This document shows, one piece after another, positions 43,183 to 51,340 of a stretch of 64,000 bases of DNA. The number at the start of each line of letters is the position of its first letter. Position 1 is the first letter of the stretch. A program made the position numbers and the translations under genes. Under the pieces are notes generated by a model. That model did no database searches. It was not told the DNA's origin and saw nothing but the letters and a program-made list of their open reading frames with translations. Source of the stretch: BOG-224 sp963783505 (GTDB lineage Bacteria; Acidobacteriota; Terriglobia; Bryobacterales; Bryobacteraceae); the NCBI GenBank assembly GCA_963783505.1, contig CAWAOP010000051.1, forward strand, positions 12,366 through 76,365, read 5' to 3'.

Positions 43183-44509
43183 ATGGAAGTCAACCGCCGG
43201 AACTTCTTGAAGTCGGCAGCCGTGGCCGCGGCTCCGGCAATCATCTCGGCGCAAAACCTGAACAGTAAAATCAACGTCGGGTGGATCGGCGTGGGCACGC
43301 GAGGCGATTACGGCATTCGCTGGCTGCACGACGCCGCAGCCGATGACGTCGTATTGACTTCCATCTGCGACACGTGCGGACCCTACATTACGCGCGGCAT
43401 CGCCAACGTTCAGAAGACTTGGGGCAACACGCCCAAGACCTACGTCGACTACAAAGAGCTGCTGGCCGATAAGAGCATCGACGCCGTCTACATCATGACG
43501 CCCGAGCATCTGCACCACGAGATGGGCATCGCGGCGCTCGACGCCGGCAAGCACGTCTACCTGGAAAAACCGCTAGCCCACACTATCGAAGAGGGCTGGG
43601 ACATTGTCAATGCCTGGCAGAAGTCGGGCAAGATCTGCCAGGTGGGCACGCAGAATCGCAGTTCCATCGCTCTATAAAACCGCTAAACAGTGGATCGAGC
43701 AGGGCATGATCGGCGAGGTGCATTACGCCCGCGCATTCTGGTATCGCAACGCGCTGGCCAACGGCGCCGCCGCCTGGCGGTACGATCTTCCCGGAACCGG
43801 CCAGTACGCATCGGTCGCGCAGGCCACGCCGCAGAATACCGATTGGAATCGCTTCCTCGGTCCCGCTCCGAAACGCGCCTGGGACCCGCACCGGTATTTC
43901 CAGTGGCGGCTCTATTGGGACTATTCCGGCGGCATCTCGACGGACCTGCTGGTGCATCAGACCGACATCATCAACTTCATGACCGGCAAGACCACTCCAA
44001 CCTCCGCGACGGCGTCAGGCGGCATTTACCGTTGGACCAAGAATGACGACCGCGACACGCCCGATACCTTCAGCGCGCTCTACGAATATCCCGGCAATTT
44101 CCACATCAACTACAGCAGTTACCTGGGCAACGCCCGCGAAGGCTACGGCGAGCATATCTATGGCAGCGAAGGTATGATCGTAGTCGAGAACCGCACCGAA
44201 CTCCACTTCTACCCGGAGACTTACTCGGGCGTGCCCGCTAGCGTGAAGGCCCGCAAGGAAATTCACATGTACAACGATGCGGACCCGCGGGTGAAGGCTG
44301 GGACGGCGAAGTCCGACTTCAAGGAAGTGGATGGCGTACAGGGCCACTTCAAGAACTTCATCGCCTCCGTCAAGGGGACGGAGAAGCCGATCGCGCCTCC
44401 GACTGTCGGCCAGGAAGCGGCTATCGGCGGGCACCTGGCTACGCTGTCCTATAAAAACGGCAAGCGGGTCCTGTGGGACGCGGCGGCCAAGAAGTATAGC
44501 TTCACGTAA
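43183..44509 (+). CDS. Tat-exported Gfo/Idh/MocA oxidoreductase (frameshifted near 43665)
   Basis: This NAD(P)-dependent sugar or cyclitol dehydrogenase-like protein is about 441 residues after repair. A twin-arginine signal MEVNRRNFLKSAAVAAAPAI is followed by the Rossmann motif NVGWIGVGTRGDYG, AVYIMTPEHLHHEMG and the hallmark HVYLEKPLAHTIEEG. The frame stops at 43677, but one extra base near 43663-43668 accounts for it: VGTQNRSS continues as SLYKTAKQWIEQGMIGEVHY, then WDYSGGISTDLLVHQTDIIN with the substrate-site His. The start has GGGAGGT 9 bases upstream. Solibacter-type genomes carry many such exported family members; the substrate is unknown. Confidence 0.9.
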
Positions 44510-44647
44510 CTCGAACGGCGAGCCGACATGTACGTCAGTACGCTGCGCGATTTTGTGCGCGCCATGGGAGGCGTGTTGGAAGTGACTGCCCGGTTTCCGG
44601 ACGGCGAGATCCGAATCAACCAGTTCGACTTGGGAAAGACTGCATAG
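44510..44647 (+). pseudogene. C-terminal remnant of an XRE/HigA-type antitoxin
   Basis: Directly after the oxidoreductase stop, in the same frame, the sequence reads LERRADMYVSTLRDFVRAMG, then GVLEVTARFPDGEIRINQF. This is the well-known C-terminal end of XRE-family antitoxins (a ...STLR.YVEAMGG.LE...RFPDG...I.QF pattern). The HTH itself is missing, and the only ATG (44528) would give a 39-residue peptide. It is a truncated copy left by a recombination junction abutting the oxidoreductase. No intact toxin partner adjoins it. Confidence 0.75.
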
Positions 44648-44667
44648 CAAAGTCGTGGAGCGTAGTC

Positions 44668-45144
44668 GTGGATGATGCCTTGCTGACTGTGGCTCGCTAC
44701 GAATGGCGCATGGACGCCCTGCTGGGGCGCTGCCGCCTGGAGTCGTGCGGCATACGGACTCATCTGGCCGATCAGTGGACTACCAGCATTTGTTGGCACT
44801 ACACGAAGGCGCTTGGCGGTATCCGGCTTCAGGTCAATTCCGAGGACGCCGAAGATGCCGTTGCTGTGCTGCAGGAACCGCCGCAGGAGGTTGAAGAGCC
44901 GGTAGCAACAAAAGGCGAACTCCAGGCCGACAGGCTGTTGCGCGCCGCGGTTTTCGGCACAGTCGCGTTCCCGGTGATGATCTATGCTTTGTGGCTGCTC
45001 CTTAACGCCGTATTCCTCGGCGGCCCATGGATCAAACGGGAGCGGCGGCAGATCTTCAAAGCGGCCGGGATCGTCGTTCCCTTGGCGCTGATTCTCGTCG
45101 CGGCCGGCGCGAGCTTTGGGCTGTCTTACGGGTTCGGAAAGTGA
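44668..45144 (+). CDS. DUF2007-like protein with two C-terminal membrane segments
   Basis: This is a 158-residue protein. The N-terminal 70 residues (TVARYEWRMDALLGRCRLES, then CGIRTHLADQWTTSICWHY and GGIRLQVNSEDAEDAVAVL) match the DUF2007 putative signal-transducing domain. Two hydrophobic helices follow (about 93-115 and 130-152). The start is a GTG at 44668. The protein probably sits in the inner membrane with the domain in the cytoplasm. Role unknown. It lies between an antitoxin remnant and an MNT-HEPN pair. Confidence 0.75.
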   Translation: MDDALLTVARYEWRMDALLGRCRLESCGIRTHLADQWTTSICWHYTKALGGIRLQVNSEDAEDAVAVLQEPPQEVEEPVATKGELQADRLLRAAVFGTVAFPVMIYALWLLLNAVFLGGPWIKRERRQIFKAAGIVVPLALILVAAGASFGLSYGFGK

Positions 45145-45203
45145 ATTGCGCCTCACGGCGAGACGACTCGCGCAGGCTGGCGGATAATTAGGAAGAAGGG
45201 GCT

Positions 45204-45515
45204 ATGTCCATGACCATCGCCGCGGGCGTTGAGCTGCCAATTGCTGCGATCGCCGACATCTGCCTGCGGCGCCAGGTCCTGGAACTGTCGCTGTTCGGTT
45301 CGGCTGCGCGCGGCGAGATGCGTGCGGACAGCGACTTCGACTTCCTGGTTGACTTCCTGCCGGGCGCTCGCCCTGGGCTGCTGGGTGTCTTGGCAATGAC
45401 GCGTGAACTCTCGGCCCTGCTCGGCCGCCGGGTCGATCTTGCGATCAAGCCGGCTCTGAAGCCGCACGTCCGGCCGGGCGTACTGGCCGAAGCACGGCTC
45501 ATCTATGCGGCGTGA
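45204..45515 (+). CDS. MntA-type minimal nucleotidyltransferase (antitoxin)
   Basis: This is a 103-residue protein of the MNT family. The signature ELSLFGSAARGEMRADSDFD carries GSx10DxD, with the two metal-binding Asp residues. The third acidic residue is in VDLAIKPALKPHV. In MNT-HEPN toxin-antitoxin pairs this protein silences the HEPN ribonuclease by adding AMP to a tyrosine. Its end overlaps the next gene by 11 bases, the usual layout of the pair. Confidence 0.92.
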   Translation: MSMTIAAGVELPIAAIADICLRRQVLELSLFGSAARGEMRADSDFDFLVDFLPGARPGLLGVLAMTRELSALLGRRVDLAIKPALKPHVRPGVLAEARLIYAA

Positions 45516-45852
45516 TCATCAGCGATTGACGGACATCTTGGAGGCGCTTGATTGGGTCGCAAAGGCGATCTCAGAGAGAACGGAGGCGGATTTCCTCGCG
45601 GACGAAACGCTTTGCTACGCAATTGCGCAGAAGCTGACGATCATCGGTGAGGCGGTGTCGAGGCTAAGTCCCGCGCTCACTGGCCGCTACGGGTCCGTGC
45701 CGTGGCCTGACATTGTCGGACTACGGAATATCCTGGTGCACGAGTACTTCGGGATCTACTGGCCGCTCGTCTGGCAGACCGCTGTCGATCATGCCCCTGT
45801 CTTGCGTCACCAGGTTGCGGCAATCCTCGCCACCGAGTTTAAGCCGAGATAG
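45505..45852 (+). CDS. HepT-like HEPN ribonuclease toxin
   Basis: This is a 115-residue all-helical HEPN-domain protein. The RNase motif Rx4-6H is seen in GLRNILVHEYFGIYW (Arg, then His five residues on), followed by the Tyr that the cognate MNT modifies in known HepT systems. The N-terminus has the usual DILEALDWVAKAI helix. It is paired with the overlapping MntA-type gene upstream. The pair gives post-segregational stability or phage defence in studied cases. Confidence 0.92.
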   Translation: MRRDHQRLTDILEALDWVAKAISERTEADFLADETLCYAIAQKLTIIGEAVSRLSPALTGRYGSVPWPDIVGLRNILVHEYFGIYWPLVWQTAVDHAPVLRHQVAAILATEFKPR

Positions 45853-45897
45853 CTCGACTGGCCGATTCAGATCGTCGTCAACCGGGAATTCGCGGTA

Positions 45898-46407
45898 TCA
45901 ATCTTTCAGCATCGCGTAGCACACCGCTGCGGGGACAATCAGCAGCAGCGCTCCGCCCGCGAGCGCCAGTGCGCCGTGCCCGGCTATGAGCGATATCACG
46001 GCTGGCGCCATGGAGCCGAAGTCGATGCCGGACAGGCTTGACCCGGCGCTCTTCACCATGGATTGGAACCACTGGGATGTCGCTCCGAAACACGCGCCCA
46101 GCAGGCCCATGGCGCAGGTCAGTGCGATCACCTGAATGGCCGTGATCGGCCGGCCGGCGGCCTTGGCCGCTTCGCGACGAGCGCGCATCCGCGCAACCCA
46201 CCAGATGCGCCCTGCGTCGGGGAGGCGCGCTTCGGCGCGGGTCTCCTCGCGCGCCGCATCTATCGCGACGGCGATCGTCACGACGTCCGAGCAAATCGGG
46301 CATCCGGCCACGTGCTCGCGAAGGGCCGCGTCCACGCGGCCGGGCCAGCGCGACTGAAGCGCCGCGGCCAGCGCATCGGGTTCGAATTCGCAATCGACGC
46401 GTTTCAT
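45898..46407 (-). CDS. Anti-sigma factor-like protein with ZAS zinc motif
   Basis: This is a 169-residue protein. The N-terminal cytoplasmic zinc-binding anti-sigma (ZAS) motif is in LREHVAGCPICSDVV (HxxxCxxC), in a region of about 60 residues. Hydrophobic helices follow at about 85-105 and about 140-165, so it is membrane-anchored. The ATG at 46407 (MKRVDCEFEPD) follows a GGAG by 9 bases and lies 4 bases after the frame-corrected stop of the sigma factor gene. The longer upstream frame is an artefact of reading inside the sigma gene. It likely holds the sigma factor inactive until a signal arrives. Confidence 0.82.
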   Translation of the reverse strand: MKRVDCEFEPDALAAALQSRWPGRVDAALREHVAGCPICSDVVTIAVAIDAAREETRAEARLPDAGRIWWVARMRARREAAKAAGRPITAIQVIALTCAMGLLGACFGATSQWFQSMVKSAGSSLSGIDFGSMAPAVISLIAGHGALALAGGALLLIVPAAVCYAMLKD

Positions 46408-46411
46408 TTTC

Positions 46412-46979
46412 TTAAACTCCAACGGGCGCTCTGCCCAAAAGGCCAGCCAGCTTGCGCCGCGCCCGGAACAAGAGATGACTTCAAACTGGCGGGACGCAGG
46501 CCAAGCGAGTCCGCGATTTCCTGGTGTGATGCGCCCTCGGCGTAAGCCAGCCATAACATGGCCCGCTCGCGCGGCTTCATGCGGGCCATGGCGCGCGTGA
46601 GGTCGGCCGTCCGCTCGCTCGATTCGGCGTCCTGCTCGGAGGGCACGCGCTCGACATCATGACCGGTGATGTGGAAGACTCCGCGGACCAACTGGCGCCG
46701 GCGCGCATCCCTCGCCAGATTTGTGGCCGTGCGGTACAACGAATTCCGGCAGTGCGCTTCGCTTTCATGAACGGCTCCCGCGCGCAGGAAACGGTAGTAG
46801 GTCTCCTGGAGCAGATCGTCCGCCAGCGCCCTGTCTCCGGTGACTCGCGCCAGATAAGCCCACACGCCGCGCGCGGTCCGGTCGTAGAACGCGCGGAATG
46901 TGGTCTCGTCCATCACGAAGCCCGCCGATGCCTCTTCGATGGCGCCGTCGACATCCGAAATTGTCCCTTCCGGAAACAT
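46412..46979 (-). CDS. ECF-type RNA polymerase sigma factor (frameshifted near 46468)
   Basis: The protein is about 189 residues after repair. The sigma-2 region has AFYDRTARGVWAYLARVTG and ALADDLLQETYYRFLRAG. The sigma-4 HTH has MKPRERAMLWLAYAEGASHQ then EIADSLGLRPASLKSLLFRA. As given, the last 20 residues are out of frame. Dropping one base of the CTTGTTCC stretch at about 46466-46474 gives FRARRKLAGLLGRAPVGV and a TAA at 46412-46414, a normal sigma ending. The start at 46979 has no clear ribosome site; ATG 46913 (MDETTFRAF) is also possible. It is paired with the anti-sigma gene. Confidence 0.87.
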
Positions 46980-47016
46980 GGCTTGGAGCGTCGTCTCTTT
47001 CTTTCGTTTCGGCCCA

Positions 47017-47937
47017 CTATGCGCTCTGGGACTCCTTGCCCGACGCCTTGGAAGCCGTCTCGATCAGCCCCAGCCGGTGAGAGATTACAAATGAAATTAT
47101 CGCCGAAACCAGGAACCCGATGCCCAGAGCCACCGCCAGAATGCCTAATACGCGTATCGCCGGAGCGGCATCCCTTGCCATCCCCTGCCAGCTCACCACT
47201 TGCAGTCCGATGCCGGCCGCCAACAGCACAACGCCGCCCTGTACCGAAAGCAGAATTCTCCCAAGCGGCGCACCCTCCGGCCGCGATGCCGGGTTCAACG
47301 CGATAGGAGTCGATTGCAGGAACCTCGAGCCGGCTGGGGACTGAATATACGCGAGAAGTTCCTCGTTCGTGCTCATGCGATCCAGCAGCTTCGTGTGAAC
47401 TTCGGTTTGTGTTTTGGTCAGGCGGCTCCAGCGGCGATGATCCACGACGGTGCGAATCAGCCAGACCAGCAGCCCGATGGCCATGCCGAAGCCCGCGAAG
47501 ACGGCGATACCCGACAAGACGCCATTCCACATCTCCTGGGCCCGGTCGCGGTCCTGCGGAGGAGGGAAGCCACTGGGGAACCTGCCGCCAACATAATAGG
47601 TAGCGTCGCGCACAACTTCGGGGTGGGCTGTCAAAAAGCTCACCAGCGCTGGGTAGGGAGCCAGATAAGCCTGATTGGTGATCAACGTCGGGTCAATAGA
47701 GAGCACCTGGCGCAGGGAGGGAGGGTAATGCGAGAGAAGCTGCGACAAATCCCGCTGCACCCGCTGGGCATCGGGTTGGTCCGGTTGCGGGTTAACCATG
47801 ACCTGTACCAACTGCCCTTTAACCAGCCTGTCCGCCGCCGCGCTCTTCGGAGGTTGCGCCCCGACGGCCGCCGGCAGCAGCACGGCGACGCAAACGGCCG
47901 CCATCCCCATTCGAAAGCCTTGTGAGATTTTCTTCAT
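47017..47937 (-). CDS. Exported/membrane hypothetical protein upstream of the sigma factor
   Basis: This is a 306-residue protein. The N-terminal signal peptide (MKKISQGFRMGMAAVCVAVL) is followed by an extracytoplasmic part of about 90 residues. Two or three hydrophobic helices come next: about 145-165 (GIAVFAGFGMAIGLLVWLI), about 228-248 and about 262-285. The segment RWSRLTKTQTEVHTKLLDRM then STNEELLAYIQSPAGSRFL between them is probably cytoplasmic. The start at 47937 has GAGAGGAA upstream. It precedes the sigma/anti-sigma pair on the same strand by 37 bases and may be the signal sensor. No known family is recognised. Confidence 0.75.
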   Translation of the reverse strand: MKKISQGFRMGMAAVCVAVLLPAAVGAQPPKSAAADRLVKGQLVQVMVNPQPDQPDAQRVQRDLSQLLSHYPPSLRQVLSIDPTLITNQAYLAPYPALVSFLTAHPEVVRDATYYVGGRFPSGFPPPQDRDRAQEMWNGVLSGIAVFAGFGMAIGLLVWLIRTVVDHRRWSRLTKTQTEVHTKLLDRMSTNEELLAYIQSPAGSRFLQSTPIALNPASRPEGAPLGRILLSVQGGVVLLAAGIGLQVVSWQGMARDAAPAIRVLGILAVALGIGFLVSAIISFVISHRLGLIETASKASGKESQSA

Positions 47938-48010
47938 CGTCAGATTCCTCTCTGCCCGGTTAGTACGCAGCACGGCAGGAATGGTTGACAAGTTCGCGGC
48001 GGGTTTTTTG

Positions 48011-48290
48011 GGGCCGGGGGCTAGGGGCTCAGGGGCCGCGGTGGCTCGCTTCGCGGGTCGGGGGCGGGGTCGCGGGGTCGGGGGCCAGGGAAAAACCTCC
48101 TGGCATGGCGGCGCCAACAGTTTCCGTGAATGCCGGCATGTGCTCGATTCTGGTCATGAGCTGGTTCCCGCCCACCCGGCGCTTTCAGCCATTTCGTCCG
48201 GCGTCTCAGCCTTTCTTATCCCCGGCCCCTGGCCCCCGGCCCCCGGCCCCGCGAGCGAAGCGAGCCACCGCCGACCCCCGGCCCCCAGCC
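48011..48290. repeat. GC-rich inverted repeat, copy 1 (GGGGGCTAGGGGCT family)
   Basis: The left arm 48011-48090 and right arm 48221-48290 are imperfect inverted copies. Both contain GTGGCTCGCTTCGC or its complement and runs of CCGGGGGC. About 130 unrelated bases lie between. The motif GGGGGCTAGGGGCT recurs at 57990-58003 in a second element of the same design. Confidence 0.7.
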
Positions 48291-48295
48291 ATAAT
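48290..48295 (+). promoter_or_regulatory. Candidate -10 box of glmU, leaderless start
   Basis: CATAAT lies 7 bases before the ATG at 48303, placing the expected transcription start at or next to the start codon. No ribosome-binding site fits between. The bases upstream belong to the GC-rich inverted repeat and show no -35. Confidence 0.4.
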
Positions 48296-48302
48296 AGGAC
48301 TG

Positions 48303-49694
48303 ATGCCCATTCCTGTGACGGTTGTGATTCTGGCTGCGGGCCTTGGTACGCGCATGAAGTCGCGGCAGGCGAAAGTCCTGCATCGGGTTTGCGGGCGGAC
48401 GTTGGTAGAGACCGTGGTGGCGACGGCTCTGAAGCTTGCGCCGCCGGAGCGGATCTTCGTGGTAGTGGGTCACCAGGCCGATAAGGTCCGCGAAGCCGTC
48501 GGCACGCCTGGCGTCGGCTTCATCGAGCAGAAGGAGCAGCTTGGCACCGGACACGCCGTGGTGGCCGGCCGCGATGCTCTGGCCGGGCTGGGCGGCTACT
48601 TGCTGGTCCTCTACGGCGATTCCCCTCACCTGCGCGCCGAAACGCTCCAGCGCCTCATCGACCAGGAAGCTGCCGGCGACGCCGCCTGCGTGCTGATGTC
48701 CGCCGTAATGGAAGATCCCACCGGCTATGGCCGCGTCATTCGCGATTCCAGCGGGGCTGTGAGCGCCGTGGTCGAACAGAAGGCCGGCGCGCCCGAGCAG
48801 TTGGCCATCCGCGAAGCCAACATGGGCATCTATTGCTTCGAAGCGGATGCGTTCTGGAAACACGCCGGGGAAATTTCCACGAACAACCCGGCGGGTGAGT
48901 ATTACCTGACGGACATGGCCGAGATCCTCACCCGCGCGGGACGGCGCGTGGAAGCCATGCGCATTGACGACCCGCGCGAGGCCCTTGGCATCAACACGCG
49001 CGTCGAACTCGCCGAATCGGATCGCATCCTGCGCGACCACAAACGCCGCGAACTGATGTTGGCCGGGGTCACCATCGAGAATCCCGAAACGGTGATGATC
49101 GATGCCGGCGTCCGCATCGGCATGGATACGGTAATCAGCCCCTTCGCGCAGATTCTGGGCAGTACCGTGATCGGCGAAAACTGCACGGTGGGCGCGTGCT
49201 CCATCGTGACCGACTCCGAGATCGCCGACGGCGCGGAAATCGGGGCTTTCACCATGGTCAACGGATCCGTTGTCGAACGCAACGCCAACGTTGGGCCGTA
49301 CGCGCGGCTGAGGATGGACAATAGGGTGGGCGAAGGCGCGCACGTCGGCAATTTCGTCGAGTTGAAGAAGACGCGCATGGGAGCGGGCGCCAAGGCCAGC
49401 CACCTGGCGTACCTGGGCGATTCCGAAATCGGCGCGAAATCCAATATCGGCGCCGGCACCATCACGTGCAATTACGACGGATACATGAAGCACCCTACGA
49501 AGATCGGCGCCGGAGCGTTCATCGGAAGCAACAACACGCTGGTCGCGCCCGTCGAGATCGGCGACGGAGCCTACACGGCGGCCGGTTCGACCATCACGAA
49601 TCCCGTGCCCGAGGACGCGCTGGCCCTCGGCCGCGCCCGGCAGGAAGTGAAGGAAGGCTGGGCGAGAAAGCGCAGGGAGATGCTCAAGAAATGA
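48303..49694 (+). CDS. glmU: Bifunctional UDP-GlcNAc pyrophosphorylase / GlcN-1-P N-acetyltransferase
   Basis: It makes UDP-N-acetylglucosamine for peptidoglycan and lipopolysaccharide. The 463-residue protein is standard size. The N-terminal uridyltransferase has VVILAAGLGTRMKSRQAKVLH, EQLGTGHAV, LYGDSPHL and EANMGIYCF. The C-terminal left-handed beta-helix acetyltransferase (about 255-450) has hexapeptide repeats, GPYARLRMDN, VGNFVELKKTRMGAGAKASH with the catalytic His, NIGAGTITCNYDG and GSNNTLVAPVEIGDGAYTAA. The ATG at 48303 is preferred; the long frame upstream runs through the inverted repeat. A T-tailed hairpin follows. Confidence 0.97.
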   Translation: MPIPVTVVILAAGLGTRMKSRQAKVLHRVCGRTLVETVVATALKLAPPERIFVVVGHQADKVREAVGTPGVGFIEQKEQLGTGHAVVAGRDALAGLGGYLLVLYGDSPHLRAETLQRLIDQEAAGDAACVLMSAVMEDPTGYGRVIRDSSGAVSAVVEQKAGAPEQLAIREANMGIYCFEADAFWKHAGEISTNNPAGEYYLTDMAEILTRAGRRVEAMRIDDPREALGINTRVELAESDRILRDHKRRELMLAGVTIENPETVMIDAGVRIGMDTVISPFAQILGSTVIGENCTVGACSIVTDSEIADGAEIGAFTMVNGSVVERNANVGPYARLRMDNRVGEGAHVGNFVELKKTRMGAGAKASHLAYLGDSEIGAKSNIGAGTITCNYDGYMKHPTKIGAGAFIGSNNTLVAPVEIGDGAYTAAGSTITNPVPEDALALGRARQEVKEGWARKRREMLKK

Positions 49695-49730
49695 GCGCGC
49701 TGTGGCCGTGGAGTGGGCGTCCCGCCTGCC

Positions 49731-49756
49731 ATGCCGGTATCCATACCGGCATTTTT
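49731..49756 (+). terminator. Intrinsic terminator of glmU
   Basis: Perfect 10-bp arms ATGCCGGTAT and ATACCGGCAT are separated by 2 bases (the inner pairs open to form a loop) and followed by TTTTT. It lies 37 bases after the glmU stop, in the correct orientation. Confidence 0.75.
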
Positions 49757-49884
49757 CTGGATATTCCGAAGCCGACGCCGGCCCGCCCCGAGGGCCCCCG
49801 GCCGGCGTTGCAGCCTGAAACGCCAGTCCACCAATCGCCGGCGGCACTGGAAAGGGGCGCGTGTTGGACAACACGGAGCTAAAG

Positions 49885-51229
49885 ATGCCGGAATGGACGC
49901 CGACTGCATGGCGCGCGCGGCCCGCGCTGCAGCAGCCCGAGTACCCGGATCGTGCGCGCGCTGGAACAGACGCTCGCCGAGCTGCGGGCTTTGCCGCCGC
50001 TGGTCACGAGCTGGGAAATCGTTCGGCTGCGGCAGCAACTCGCCGAGGCTGCCGAGGGCCGCGGCTTCGTGCTTCAGGGCGGCGATTGCGCCGAACGCTT
50101 CGAGGATTGCTCCTCTCCGCGCATCGCCAACATGCTCAAGGTGCTCCTTCAGATGAGTCTGGCGCTGGCTGTGGGAGCGCAACGGCCCATCATTCGAATT
50201 GGGCGGTTCGCCGGCCAGTACGCCAAGCCGCGGTCCTCCGATTTCGAGACGCGCGACGGTGTGACGTTGCCTTCCTACCGTGGAGAACTGGTGAACGGCG
50301 CCGAGTTCACCGCGGAAGCCCGCACCCCCGATCCACAGCGGCTATTGCGCGGATACGAGCGCGCCGCCCTCACGCTGAACTTCATCCGCTCGCTGGTGAA
50401 GGGCGGGTTCGCCGATCTGCACCACCCCGAATACTTTGAGATTGACTGGGTGAAACATTCCCCGCTGGCCGACGAATATCACCGCATGGTGGAGACCATC
50501 GGCGATTCGCTCCACTTCATGGAGAACGTTTTGGGAGTGCGCGCCGGCGACACCGACCGCATCGAGTTCTTCACCTCGCACGAAGCTCTGCACCTGGAAT
50601 ACGAGGCGGCGCAGACGCGCAACGTGCCGCGCCGCTCGGGCTGGTTCAATCTGGCATCGCATTTTCCGTGGGTCGGAATGCGGACCAACCTTCCGGAGGG
50701 CGCGCATATCGAATACCTGCGCGGCATCGAGAACCCCGTGGGAGTGAAAGTCGGCCCGGATTTCACGCGCGAACAGGCCGCGGAATGGGTCGAAATCCTC
50801 GATCCCCACCGCGAAGCCGGCCGGCTTGCGTTCATCCACCGGTTCGGCGCGGAACGCATCGGGGAATGGCTGCCCCGTCTCGTGGAGGCCGTCCGCGGAG
50901 CGGGCGGGCGGCCGTTGTGGATCTGCGACGCCATGCACGGGAACACGCGCGCCTTGTCGAACGGTTACAAGACAAGGCGGTTCGAGGATATTTACTCGGA
51001 GGTGGAGCAGGCCTTCGAGATTCACCGCGGCTTGGGAGAGTCGCTGGGCGGCGTGCACGTCGAGGTCACCGGCGAAAACGTCACCGAATGCACCGGTGGC
51101 GCGCGCGGCCAGAGTGTGGCCGATCTCACGCGGGCCTACGAGTCGGAAGTCGACCCGCGCCTGAACTACGAGCAAGCGCTTGAGTTGGCGTTCCTTATTG
51201 CGCGGAAGATGAAGAGCGCGGGGCGCTGA
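49885..51229 (+). CDS. Class II 3-deoxy-7-phosphoheptulonate (DAHP) synthase (frameshifted near 49947)
   Basis: It joins phosphoenolpyruvate and erythrose 4-phosphate, the first step to aromatic amino acids. After repair the protein begins at ATG 49885 (GGAG 6 bases upstream) with MPEWTPTAWRARPALQQPEY and continues IVRALEQTLAELRALPPLVT. The two parts are in different frames, with an indel at 49943-49951. Class II motifs are FVLQGGDCAERFEDC, PIIRIGRFAGQYAKPRS, SHEALHLEYEAAQTR, VGVKVGPD, RFGAERI, WICDAMHGNTRALSNGYKTR and GGVHVEVTGENVTECTGG. It is full length for the plant/Mycobacterium type. It is a single gene, not linked to other aro genes here. Confidence 0.94.
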
Positions 51230-51340
51230 GTGGGGTCAGGCCTTTCGGCCTGCCGCCGGGCTTCGGCCCGGCGCACGCGACAGAGGTGCGGAAACCGCCG
51301 GGGCAAAGCCCGGCGGCAACCAAGAATGGCCGGCCCCACA

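Larger units (their letters stand above)
47938..48302. other. Intergenic region occupied by a large GC-rich inverted repeat
   Basis: This 365-bp region lies between two divergent genes (the membrane protein start at 47937 and glmU at 48303). The left 60 bases hold the promoter side of the membrane protein. The rest is the inverted repeat 48011-48290, then the candidate glmU -10 box. No gene is seen. Confidence 0.7.

Noticed and set aside
48303..49694. A riboswitch or glmS-type ribozyme near glmU
   Set aside because: The upstream region is a GC-rich inverted repeat with a -10 box next to the start codon, leaving no room for a structured leader.
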